Origin: JAJTCH01 sp040386195
GTDB lineage: Bacteria > Pseudomonadota > Alphaproteobacteria > Rickettsiales > UBA1997
Direction of reading: 5' to 3'
Length of the DNA stretch: 64,000 nt
NCBI GenBank assembly: GCA_040386195.1
Contig: JAZKFV010000005.1
Span: forward strand, 1 to 64,000
The notes beneath the pieces were generated by a model. That model did no database searches, was not told the DNA's origin, and saw only the letters and a list, made by a program, of their open reading frames with translations. How positions within the stretch are numbered: the first letter of the stretch is position 1; each line of letters begins with the position of its first letter. Below, in pieces: positions 27,214 to 35,223 of the stretch. A program made the position numbers and the translations under genes.

Positions 27214-28335
27214 TTAAATGGGTTTTGCAAAATTAATAATTTGGTTCAATGCCGTTTTGGCGTTTATTTCTTGGATGATTAAACCAGCAGAATATTCTTT
27301 GACATATTCCGCTTGCGCGCCAAGATCAAAACAAGCAACTTTAACTTCCATCAGCATCGCTTCGTGAGTCGTATAGCTAAAGGTTTCTGAACATATTGAA
27401 GATATAAAAATTATATCAATTTGGTGTTTTTCAATAATTTCTGGCAAATCTTGACGATGATATTTTCCTAATATTTTGAGCGCTAAATTTTCTTTCTTTT
27501 TACATTTTCCAACCACAATTATTCGGGCTGGAAGTTGGTTATCAATAATAATTTGCGCCATTTGCTCAACTATATCAGCACCTTTTATTTTATTTAAAAA
27601 TCCTACCACCGCTATATTTATTATTGGATCGCTCTTAACCACATTCACTTTTCTTAAAAAAGGCACATAATGTGGTTCAACCTTGATTTTGCTCGATATT
27701 TCTCGATAAAATTGACCAATAATTTGTTTGGAATGTTCTGAAAAACATATAACTTCATCAATCTGATTGATAAAAATTTCGCGCCATTTTTTAACATTTT
27801 CTCCCGCTTTAGAATTGCAAGCACAATTAGAATTATTACTAATTATTTCACATTTATTTCCATCATCTTTAAGCAAATGAGTTTTGGCGCAAATGCTTGA
27901 AAAATCATGCGCCAGCATAATTTTTTTATCAGCTTTGGTTTGTTTAATAAAATCAAAAACAACCGCAAGATTGGGAAAAAAAGAAACTTGATTGAGATAG
28001 ATTGCATCAATTTTTATCTTGGAAAATAAATCAGCAATTTCGCCAAAATTATTTAGTAAAATTGAAGAAAATTGATTTTGAAAAGTAATTTGTAAATTAA
28101 TTTTGCCAAGCTTTTTTTTGTAAAGAATAACAAAAATATAATTGTCATTTTTCAGCTGCTGTATTTTATTTTGCAGATACAAATCTGCGCCGCCGCCCCA
28201 TTCGTGGTGCAGATAGATTAGTTTTTGTTTTTCTGGATTTAGGTTAGAAATAATTTGCTCAAAAGACGATTTGTGTCGCAAGTTATGAAATGAGGAGAGA
28301 ATTTTATTTTTACAATTTGTGAAATTGAAATTCAT
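27214..28335 (-). CDS. Glycosyltransferase family 4-like protein
   Basis: The 373-residue GT-B protein has YLHHEWGGGADLYL near residue 40 in the N-terminal domain, then a C-terminal Rossmann domain beginning INIAVVGFLNKIKGADIVEQM. The late stretch SICSETFSYTTHEAMLMEVKVACFDLGAQAE holds the E-x7-E donor-binding region. A cluster of cysteines (CEIISNNSNCACNSK) near residue 165 is unusual for the family. It ends where wecB begins and overlaps the aminotransferase by 4 bases. Confidence 0.75.
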   Translation of the reverse strand: MNFNFTNCKNKILSSFHNLRHKSSFEQIISNLNPEKQKLIYLHHEWGGGADLYLQNKIQQLKNDNYIFVILYKKKLGKINLQITFQNQFSSILLNNFGEIADLFSKIKIDAIYLNQVSFFPNLAVVFDFIKQTKADKKIMLAHDFSSICAKTHLLKDDGNKCEIISNNSNCACNSKAGENVKKWREIFINQIDEVICFSEHSKQIIGQFYREISSKIKVEPHYVPFLRKVNVVKSDPIINIAVVGFLNKIKGADIVEQMAQIIIDNQLPARIIVVGKCKKKENLALKILGKYHRQDLPEIIEKHQIDIIFISSICSETFSYTTHEAMLMEVKVACFDLGAQAEYVKEYSAGLIIQEINAKTALNQIINFAKPI

Positions 28336-29486
28336 AACGAACTTTTTTTGGTGAAAAATTGTTCCACTTTTTGGGCAATTTGATCGAGCTGTTCATCGGT
28401 CAAATCATAAAATAAAGGCATACGCACCAAGGTTTCCGCAACCAAATCAGTGACTTGCATAGCAAGAGGAGTTTTGCCAAATTTTAATCCGGCTGGCGAA
28501 TTGTGCAAAGGAACATAATGAAAAATCGCCATCACATTATTTTGTTTTAAAAATTCTATAAATTGATTTCTGGTTTTGTGGTCTTTAAATAAAACATAAA
28601 AAAGATGGGCGTTAAACTGGCAATCATCAGGAATTTGCAGAGTTTTGATCTGCGCTTGCGCAGCATATTTGCTGAATAGTTGATTATAAAATTGCCAAAT
28701 TTTTATTCTTTGTTTGTTGATTTTTTCAATATTTTCTAATTGAGAATAAAGATAAGCAGCAATGATATCGCTGGGTAAAAACGACGAGCCAACATCAACC
28801 CAAGTATATTTATCAACTTGTCCTTGGAAAAATTTGGAGCGATTAGTGCCTTTTTCTCTGATAATTTCTGCGCGATCTAAATAGTTTTCATCGTTGATTA
28901 TCAAAGCTCCACCTTCTCCGGAAATAATATTTTTAGTTTCATGAAAACTAAGACAGCCAAAATGACCAATAGTTCCTAAATGTTTGCTTTTATATTTTGA
29001 GCCCAAAGCCTGCGCCGCATCTTCAACGACAAACAAATTATGCTTTTGAGCAATTGCCATAATTTTATCCATTTGGCAAGCAACGCCGCCGTAATGCACC
29101 ACAACTATTGCTTTGGTTTTGCTGGTAATTGCTGCTTCAATTAAATTTTCATCAATGTTGAGATTGTCTAATTTGATATCGACAAAAACTGGAACTGCGC
29201 CTCTTAGAACAAAAGCATTAGCGGTGGAAACGAAAGTGTAAGACGGCATTATCACCTCATCGCCAGCTTTTAAATCGAGCAAAATTGCGCTCATTTCTAA
29301 AGCAGCGGTGCAAGAATGAGTTAGCAAAACATCTTTAGCATTTAGATAATTTTTAAGAAACTCGCGAGATTTGGCAGTATAAAAACCATCACCAGAAATT
29401 TTTTTGTGATTGGTAATTGCGTCCGATATGTATTCTAGCTCTTTGCCAATTAACGATGGTTGATTGAAAATAATTTTTTTAGTCAT
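28332..29486 (-). CDS. rffA: dTDP-4-keto-6-deoxy-sugar aminotransferase (DegT/RffA type)
   Basis: The 384-residue PLP enzyme has the sugar aminotransferase features: HSCTAALEMSAILLDLKAGDEVIMPSYTF, FVVEDAAQALGSKY (PLP-binding Asp) and SFHETKNIISGEGGA with the Schiff-base Lys. It resembles WecE/RffA, which turns dTDP-4-keto-6-deoxyglucose into dTDP-Fuc4N. The keto-sugar can be made by rfbA/rfbB in this island. The adjacent GNAT gene (8-base overlap) is a natural N-acetylating partner. A close homologue using UDP-sugars cannot be excluded. Confidence 0.85.
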   Translation of the reverse strand: MTKKIIFNQPSLIGKELEYISDAITNHKKISGDGFYTAKSREFLKNYLNAKDVLLTHSCTAALEMSAILLDLKAGDEVIMPSYTFVSTANAFVLRGAVPVFVDIKLDNLNIDENLIEAAITSKTKAIVVVHYGGVACQMDKIMAIAQKHNLFVVEDAAQALGSKYKSKHLGTIGHFGCLSFHETKNIISGEGGALIINDENYLDRAEIIREKGTNRSKFFQGQVDKYTWVDVGSSFLPSDIIAAYLYSQLENIEKINKQRIKIWQFYNQLFSKYAAQAQIKTLQIPDDCQFNAHLFYVLFKDHKTRNQFIEFLKQNNVMAIFHYVPLHNSPAGLKFGKTPLAMQVTDLVAETLVRMPLFYDLTDEQLDQIAQKVEQFFTKKSSL

Positions 29487-30021
29487 TCTTAATTTGCAAA
29501 TTAGCTTTATTATTTTTCCAATCTTCTTTTAAAAGACCCATAAAATTTATATCAACTCTATTGCCGGATTTGACAACGTGCTTTCTTAATTTTCCTTCAA
29601 TTTGAAAATAGAACTTTTTATATAACGACAAAGCTTTGTCGTTAAAATCAAAAACCTGCAAATAGATTTTTTCTAGTTTTAATTCTTCAAAACCATAATC
29701 TAAAATCTGATAAAACGCTTTGCTGCCCAGCCTTTGATTTTGTGGTGCGCTAGGTCTTAAAAAAATTCCAAATTCAGCAGTTTGGTTTTTCGCATCAATG
29801 TTTCTTAAATAAACACAGCCTTCAGCAACATCATTATTCATAATCAAAAAAGCTTGATCTGAGCCATTTTTTATTTTGGTATTCAGCCAATTATTGTGAA
29901 CTTCCTGACTAATTTCATCGATGACAAAATATTTCGCCACCTCCAAATCATTGCGCCAGTTTCTAACTTCTTGCAAAATATTTTCTGGCGCAGTGCGAAA
30001 ATCCAACAGTTTTACTGTCAT
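29479..30021 (-). CDS. GNAT sugar N-acetyltransferase (PseH/WecD-like)
   Basis: The 180-residue protein is a GNAT enzyme of the RimJ/RimL/PseH kind. It has VRNWRNDLEVAKYFV at the N-terminus, RNIDAKNQTAEFGIFL, then the acetyl-CoA loop PQNQRLGSKAFYQIL and VFDFNDKALSLYKKF. It overlaps the sugar aminotransferase by 8 bases and most likely acetylates the amino sugar that enzyme makes. This role is inferred from context. Confidence 0.8.
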   Translation of the reverse strand: MTVKLLDFRTAPENILQEVRNWRNDLEVAKYFVIDEISQEVHNNWLNTKIKNGSDQAFLIMNNDVAEGCVYLRNIDAKNQTAEFGIFLRPSAPQNQRLGSKAFYQILDYGFEELKLEKIYLQVFDFNDKALSLYKKFYFQIEGKLRKHVVKSGNRVDINFMGLLKEDWKNNKANLQIKND

Positions 30022-30024
30022 AAA

Positions 30025-30744
30025 TTAGATTAATTTTGAATAAAGCTCGAGATCTTCTGGAGTTCCAGTGCCGTGCATTTGATCTTCAGAAATATCAAAG
30101 ATACCAATTTTTTTGCCGGTTTTAATTAGATGATTATAAATTGGACAAACATAATATTCGTGATTGACTTTATCAGCCTGCGAAATCATATCTAGCGCAC
30201 CATCAACAAAATCTTTGCCTTGGCTGAATAAATAAATTCCAACTGTGGCTTTATTAGAAATTACCACTTTTTCTCTAACTTCAGTGACTAAACCATTTTT
30301 ATCAGTTTTGGCATAAGACCATTTAGGATGATCGCTGGGAAAAGTTAGAATTGAACCATCTAAATTTCTTTTAGCGCAATCATCGATAAAATCGGCGATG
30401 CTGGCATCAACAATTTGGTCGGAGTTGGCGATTAATAATGGAGTTTCATTATTGATATGGCGATGCGCTTTCAAAACGGTGCAAGCCGCGCCGTCAGTCA
30501 CTCTATCGACTACTTCAATAATCACATTATATTTCTTTTGCAAATATTCAACTTGATCTCGCCTGGCTTCAACATGTTCTTTTCTGGCGATTAAAATATA
30601 TCTGGCGTTTTTGTAATGTAGATTATTCAACACTCTTTCAATCATGATTTTGCCTTTGACAGGAATAAAAGGTTTGGGGTCAGGATAACCGACATCGGCA
30701 AATCTTTTGCCCATTCCCGCCATTGGTATTACTATATTTATCAT
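30025..30744 (-). CDS. Sugar-phosphate nucleotidyltransferase
   Basis: The 239-residue protein has the nucleotidyltransferase signature IPMAGMGKRFADVGYPDPKP, then TDGAACTVLKAH and LIANSDQIVD as the metal-binding acidic pair, and GVYLF-like TVGIYLF near the C-terminus. It activates a sugar or polyol phosphate with an NTP; the substrate is not clear. It lies 11 bases from a GDPD-like gene and near a HAD-cupin gene, which may be its pathway partners. It does not resemble RmlA or HddC closely, so a CTP- or GTP-dependent enzyme is possible. Confidence 0.8.
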   Translation of the reverse strand: MINIVIPMAGMGKRFADVGYPDPKPFIPVKGKIMIERVLNNLHYKNARYILIARKEHVEARRDQVEYLQKKYNVIIEVVDRVTDGAACTVLKAHRHINNETPLLIANSDQIVDASIADFIDDCAKRNLDGSILTFPSDHPKWSYAKTDKNGLVTEVREKVVISNKATVGIYLFSQGKDFVDGALDMISQADKVNHEYYVCPIYNHLIKTGKKIGIFDISEDQMHGTGTPEDLELYSKLI

Positions 30745-30755
30745 TGTTTTTTGGT

Positions 30756-31379
30756 TTAAAGGTTAAAAAAATCCTGAGCTTGCTGCGGATAATCTGTGCA
30801 GAGAAAAAAATTATTGCGTTGGGATAATTTTTTGTAATTATTCCACACATTTAGATAATCTCTTTTGTGTAAATCTGGCGAGACAATACAAACCATTTTG
30901 TTATGATTCAAATGTTTGCCAATGGCATTTTCATCAATCCAATCGCCATCAAAACAATCCATCCAAACTCCTTGAGCTTTGTCATAAAAAGATGGTGAGC
31001 GTTCATATTCACTTTCTCTGGTAAAAACTTTAAAATTATTTTTGAGATATTTTATGCCTTCTGGAACTGACATATCGAAGACAAAATAATTTTCTATTTG
31101 ATATTTTTGCAACGCTTTTTTTAATTCATCTTGCAAGCCGTCAGCCTTGACATTCAAAGCCAGATAAAGGCTTTTGTCATATTGGCAATAAACTTCCAGC
31201 ATTGAATCTAAAGAGATAGATTTTTCATCAGCAATATCGTGAGAAATTACTAATTTGCCTTGATAATCACGAATATCAGTTTCGGTTCCAAAGCCTGATG
31301 AAAACGAAAGTTCCAGCGCGGCTAAAGTATTTTTCTGGGCATCATTTTTCCACAAACCGCGGTGGCTGAGTATAATCAT
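30756..31379 (-). CDS. Glycerophosphodiester phosphodiesterase-family protein
   Basis: The 207-residue protein has the GDPD TIM-barrel motifs: LSHRGLWKNDAQKNTLAALELS, then GTETDIRDYQGKLVISHD with the Glu-Asp metal ligands and the second catalytic His. It is shorter than the usual 240-330. The genomic context, 1 base after the HAD-cupin gene and 11 bases before a nucleotidyltransferase gene, suggests a role in making or trimming a glycerol- or polyol-phosphate sugar unit rather than lipid breakdown. That is inference. Confidence 0.75.
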   Translation of the reverse strand: MIILSHRGLWKNDAQKNTLAALELSFSSGFGTETDIRDYQGKLVISHDIADEKSISLDSMLEVYCQYDKSLYLALNVKADGLQDELKKALQKYQIENYFVFDMSVPEGIKYLKNNFKVFTRESEYERSPSFYDKAQGVWMDCFDGDWIDENAIGKHLNHNKMVCIVSPDLHKRDYLNVWNNYKKLSQRNNFFLCTDYPQQAQDFFNL

Positions 31380-31380
31380 A

Positions 31381-32364
31381 TTAGCTTTTATATTTATCGC
31401 CCATCACTGAGGGAGTTTTAACGACAACGGTTTTGACATCAGTTAAAGCTTCAAATGCGGTGCCGTTTCCTGGTTCGAGCAAAATAATATCGCCGCTACG
31501 ATAAATTTCGTCGCGCATTTTTACTGTTCCGTCCAAAATCACCGTGATTTCTGTTCCAACTTTATGAACATGCCAATCTTCTTTATCGCCAGCTTTGTAG
31601 AATTTAACGCCAACTTCAAAATCTTTATTACGCAAAATATTAGGATAAAAATCACCCACAAACCAACCGCCAATCATATCAGCTAATTTAGCAGTGCGCA
31701 CTGGGTTTCTAACCATTTGCGCTGCGTTTCCTGATTCAATTTTGACAATGGCGTCGCTAACATTTTTATAATTAACATCAACTATCGTGCCCACTTCCAA
31801 AACAAAGGCATTACTTTTAAGAGCCGATTCAATACCACGCACATTGTCTTCGCAAATCAGAGCTTCCGACGGATTTAAATTCATTCTGCTAATTGCAGTA
31901 TTATACATTTCTGGATCGGGCTTAGAATTTTTGACATCTTGATTGGATAAATAAAAATCAAAATATTGAATGATACTAGCTTTAGAGAGCATCATCTCGA
32001 CAGTTTTTCTAATCGAATTAGAACAAACCGCCAATAAATAACCTTGCGATTTTAGCTTCTCTAACATTTCCACATGCGGCGGATAAGCCACGCATTTTTG
32101 CTCGACAATATCAAAGGTTAATTCCTGCTTTTTTTGATCGATTTGCTCATGCTCTTCAACCGTCAAATCTTTGGTTTGAAAATGCATCGTCAATTTTTTC
32201 TTGGTGGAAAGACCATCGAAAGTCAGCAAATGATCATTTCTGGAAATTGGCGTATAACCAAAATAATCCAACGCCCGATTCAAAGCTTCATAATGCCAAT
32301 CTTTAGCATCAATCAACACGCCATCCATATCAAAGATTACCGCTTTTATTTTTTGTGGTTTCAT
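31381..32364 (-). CDS. HAD phosphatase/mutase fused to a cupin domain
   Basis: Starting at MKPQKIKAVIFDMDGVL (ATG at 32362-32364) the product is 327 residues. A frame 7 codons longer exists and cannot be excluded. The N-terminal 220 residues are a HAD hydrolase with DMDGVLIDAKDWHYEAL, CSNSIRK and SKPDPEMYNTAI, then CEDNVRGIESAL, like beta-phosphoglucomutase or a sugar phosphatase. The C-terminal 90 residues are a small cupin-like domain (DWHVHKVGTEITVILDG, ILLEPGNGTAFEAL). I know of no common function for this fusion. It is the first gene of a minus-strand run, divergent from the heptose operon. Confidence 0.78.
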   Translation of the reverse strand: MKPQKIKAVIFDMDGVLIDAKDWHYEALNRALDYFGYTPISRNDHLLTFDGLSTKKKLTMHFQTKDLTVEEHEQIDQKKQELTFDIVEQKCVAYPPHVEMLEKLKSQGYLLAVCSNSIRKTVEMMLSKASIIQYFDFYLSNQDVKNSKPDPEMYNTAISRMNLNPSEALICEDNVRGIESALKSNAFVLEVGTIVDVNYKNVSDAIVKIESGNAAQMVRNPVRTAKLADMIGGWFVGDFYPNILRNKDFEVGVKFYKAGDKEDWHVHKVGTEITVILDGTVKMRDEIYRSGDIILLEPGNGTAFEALTDVKTVVVKTPSVMGDKYKS

Positions 32365-32432
32365 TATTCTCTGCCTAAAGTTCAAAACGCCGACTCTACA
32401 TAATATCAGATTAATTTAAAACAGGATTTAAC

Positions 32433-32446
32433 TTGATTTTGATCAA
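32433..32446. promoter_or_regulatory. Perfect FNR/Crp-type palindrome between divergent glycan operons
   Basis: TTGAT-TTTG-ATCAA is an exact match to the FNR-type consensus TTGAT-N4-ATCAA. It sits midway in the 164-base spacer between the HAD-cupin gene (about 68 bases away) and the heptose operon start (about 82 bases away). Family knowledge: Crp/Fnr regulators read this motif. Inference: it may couple both operons to oxygen or redox state. In AT-rich DNA a chance match is possible. Confidence 0.5.
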
Positions 32447-32528
32447 AAGAGAAGCAAAATTTAACTCACGACTATTACATCTCTGCTTGTCAGTCATATC
32501 ACTCAATATCAAAACTATCTAAAAAAAT

Positions 32529-33545
32529 ATGAAGAAAAAAGCCCTAATAACTGGCATTACCGGAATGGTTGGTTCGCATTTGGCGGATTTTTTGTTGGCT
32601 AATACTGATTGGGAAATTTATGGGATGTGCCGGTGGAGAAGTCCGCTGGATAACATTTCGCACTTGCTTGAAAGGATCAACAAAAAAGATCGGCTACATT
32701 TATTATATGGTGATTTGCGTGATTATATTTCTATTCACGACGTGATGAAAAAATCACAACCTGATTATATTTTTCACTTGGCAGCTCAAAGTTATCCTCA
32801 AACTAGTTTTGAATCTCCACTTGATACTTTTGAAACCAATATTCAAGGCACTTCTCGGGTTTTAGAAGCGGTTAGAAAATCACCAAATTTAAAACCAATA
32901 ATTCATGTTTGCGCTTCAAGTGAAGTTTTTGGTCGAGTTCCTAAAGAAAAATTACCAATTGATGAAGAATGCGGTTTTCATCCCGCCTCACCTTATGCAA
33001 TTTCTAAAGTTGGCACTGATTTAGTGGGTCGTTATTACGCTGAAGCCTATAACATGACAGTGATGACTACCAGAATGTTCACTCACACTGGTCCAAGACG
33101 TGGGGATGTTTTTGCTGAAAGCACTTTTGCTAAACAAATCGCTATGATTGAAAAAGGTTTGATTGCGCCGGTAATTAAGGTTGGTAATTTAGATTCGCTG
33201 CGAACTTTTGCCGATGTTAGAGATGCGGTGAAGGCATATTATATGCTAGTTACAATGAATCCAATCGCCGGAGAATATTATAATATTGGCGGCACTTATA
33301 GCTGCACTATTGGCGAAATGTTGAATTATTTAATCTCACTTTCGAGCGCTAAAGATAAAATTAAAATTGAAACTGATCCGGAAAGATTGCGACCAATTGA
33401 TGCTGATTTACAGGTTCCCAATACTGCCAAATTTTTCCAACATACCGGATGGAAACCAGAAATAACCTTTGAGCAAACTATGCAAGATTTACTCGATTAT
33501 TGGCGCGCGCGAGTTTCTAAAGGAGAAAAATTCTTAACCAGATAA
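32529..33545 (+). CDS. GDP-sugar 4,6-dehydratase (GDP-mannose / GDP-heptose type)
   Basis: The 338-residue SDR enzyme has the N-terminal NAD(P) loop ALITGITGMVGSHL, LHLLYGDLRDYISIHDV, FHLAAQSYPQTSFESP, catalytic YAISKVGTDLVGRYY, and TRMFTHTGPRRGDVF. It resembles GDP-mannose 4,6-dehydratases of the Gmd/DmhA/WcbK group. As the first gene of an operon that makes GDP-D-glycero-alpha-D-manno-heptose, it probably converts that to a 4-keto-6-deoxy-heptose, as in Yersinia and Campylobacter 6-deoxyheptose pathways. GDP-mannose as substrate cannot be excluded by eye. Confidence 0.82.
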   Translation: MKKKALITGITGMVGSHLADFLLANTDWEIYGMCRWRSPLDNISHLLERINKKDRLHLLYGDLRDYISIHDVMKKSQPDYIFHLAAQSYPQTSFESPLDTFETNIQGTSRVLEAVRKSPNLKPIIHVCASSEVFGRVPKEKLPIDEECGFHPASPYAISKVGTDLVGRYYAEAYNMTVMTTRMFTHTGPRRGDVFAESTFAKQIAMIEKGLIAPVIKVGNLDSLRTFADVRDAVKAYYMLVTMNPIAGEYYNIGGTYSCTIGEMLNYLISLSSAKDKIKIETDPERLRPIDADLQVPNTAKFFQHTGWKPEITFEQTMQDLLDYWRARVSKGEKFLTR

Positions 33546-33552
33546 ATTATTT

Positions 33553-34617
33553 ATGAACTCCAATTTATTTTTGGTACGCTCTAGATCGCCTTTGAGGCTT
33601 GGCTTAGCTGGCGGAGGCACTGATATGGAATCATTTTACAATCAATATGGTGGATGCGTTTTAAATGCCACTATCGATTTATACGCCTGCTGCACAATCA
33701 AACCGAGAAATAATAATAAAATTCAATTTGTTGCTTCTGATTTAGAAGAAGAATTTACAACCGATGTCACTGATTATATAGAGCCAACTGGTCAGCTAAA
33801 ATTACATAAAGCAATTTATAATCGCATTATCAAAGATTATAACCGTGGCCAGCCAATTGGCGCATTTAAAATGACCACCTATTGCGATTCCCCTCCCGGT
33901 TCTGGTCTTGGCTCTTCTTCAACTTTAGTAGTTTCAATTGTCAAGGCTTACTGCGAATTATTATCGCTTCCTTTTGGTGATTATGATATTGCCAATCTAG
34001 CCTATCAAATAGAGCGTAAAGATTTATCGATGAAAGGTGGCAAACAAGATCAATATGCCGCCACTTTTGGAGGAGTAAATTTTATGGAATTTTTTGAAAA
34101 TGAACGCACCATTATTAATCCACTCAAAATTAGAAATTGGATATTATCGGAATTAGAACAATCTTTGGTATTATTTTATACCGGTGTTTCTCGAGATTCA
34201 GGAGCAATTATTGAAGAACAAAATAAAAATATCGAAAATCATTCTGATCTGACCATAACTTCGATGCTTGAAATTAAAAAAGAGGCTTTGGAAATGAAGG
34301 AAGCTTTACTCAAAGGCAATATTGCCGCCATCGCCAGCTCAATGAATCGTGGTTGGCAAGCCAAAAAAAATGCGTCAGATAAAATTTCCAACAGCAATAT
34401 CGATAGAATTTACGATATGGTAATGAATGCTGGCGCGATGGCTGGCAAAATTTCTGGCGCTGGTGGCGGAGGTTTTATAATGTTCTTAGTGCCACCATCC
34501 AAAAGAATGAAAATTATTCGCTTGCTTGAACAAGAAAGAACCGGAAGAACTATGCCTTGTCACTTCGTGAACGAGGGAACGCAAAGCTGGAAAATATTTA
34601 AAAATAATCAGAATTAA
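33553..34617 (+). CDS. hddA: D-glycero-alpha-D-manno-heptose 7-phosphate kinase
   Basis: The 354-residue GHMP-family kinase begins RSRSPLRLGLAGGGTDMESF, has the ATP loop SPPGSGLGSSSTLVV and the C-terminal GAMAGKISGAGGGGFIMFLV. It phosphorylates the alpha-anomer of heptose 7-phosphate at C1, the step specific to GDP-heptose rather than ADP-heptose. It follows the dehydratase by 7 bases and precedes gmhA by 3. Homologues include HddA and WcbL. Confidence 0.92.
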   Translation: MNSNLFLVRSRSPLRLGLAGGGTDMESFYNQYGGCVLNATIDLYACCTIKPRNNNKIQFVASDLEEEFTTDVTDYIEPTGQLKLHKAIYNRIIKDYNRGQPIGAFKMTTYCDSPPGSGLGSSSTLVVSIVKAYCELLSLPFGDYDIANLAYQIERKDLSMKGGKQDQYAATFGGVNFMEFFENERTIINPLKIRNWILSELEQSLVLFYTGVSRDSGAIIEEQNKNIENHSDLTITSMLEIKKEALEMKEALLKGNIAAIASSMNRGWQAKKNASDKISNSNIDRIYDMVMNAGAMAGKISGAGGGGFIMFLVPPSKRMKIIRLLEQERTGRTMPCHFVNEGTQSWKIFKNNQN

Positions 34618-34620
34618 ATT

Positions 34621-35223
34621 ATGCAAAATTATATTAAAACAGAATTCCAAAAAACTGTTGAGGTTTTTAATAAGATTTTATCTGATCAAAAATTACTAAG
34701 TGATATTGAAACGATTGCTAAAGTTTGTATAGAGTCTTTAAAAAAAGGCAAAAAAATTATGTTTTGCGGCAATGGCGGCAGCGCTGCAGATTCTCAACAT
34801 TTATCAGCTGAATTAGTCAGCAAACTATGCTATGATCGCCCAGCTTTAAATGCTATGGCGCTAACCGTTGATACTTCAGCAATTACTGCGATTGGTAATG
34901 ATTATGGATATCTATATTCTTTTTCACGACAAGTTGAAGCAGTTGGTAATCAAGGTGATGTTTTAATCGTTTTTTCAACTTCAGGAAGAAGTAAAAATGT
35001 GATTGAGGCAATCAAAAAAGCTCAGGAGAAAAAAATTATCACCGTTGGTTTTTTAGGAGAAGACGGCAGAGATATTGGCGCTATGGTTGATTATCAAATG
35101 AATATTCCATCAGTTGAAACACCAAAAATTCAAGAAGGACACATTGCCACTGGACATATAATTTGCGCACTGATTGAAGAAGATTTTTTTGGCAAAACCC
35201 ACAATCCCAATTATCAAAAATAA
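34621..35223 (+). CDS. gmhA: Sedoheptulose 7-phosphate isomerase
   Basis: The 200-residue SIS-domain enzyme has FCGNGGSAADSQHLSAELVSK, ALTVDTSAITAIGNDYGY, FSTSGRSKNVIEAI and the C-terminal EGHIATGHIICALIEE. GmhA isomerises sedoheptulose 7-phosphate to D-glycero-D-manno-heptose 7-phosphate, the first step of heptose synthesis. It abuts the next gene directly. Its family length is 190-200 residues, so it is complete. Confidence 0.95.
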   Translation: MQNYIKTEFQKTVEVFNKILSDQKLLSDIETIAKVCIESLKKGKKIMFCGNGGSAADSQHLSAELVSKLCYDRPALNAMALTVDTSAITAIGNDYGYLYSFSRQVEAVGNQGDVLIVFSTSGRSKNVIEAIKKAQEKKIITVGFLGEDGRDIGAMVDYQMNIPSVETPKIQEGHIATGHIICALIEEDFFGKTHNPNYQK

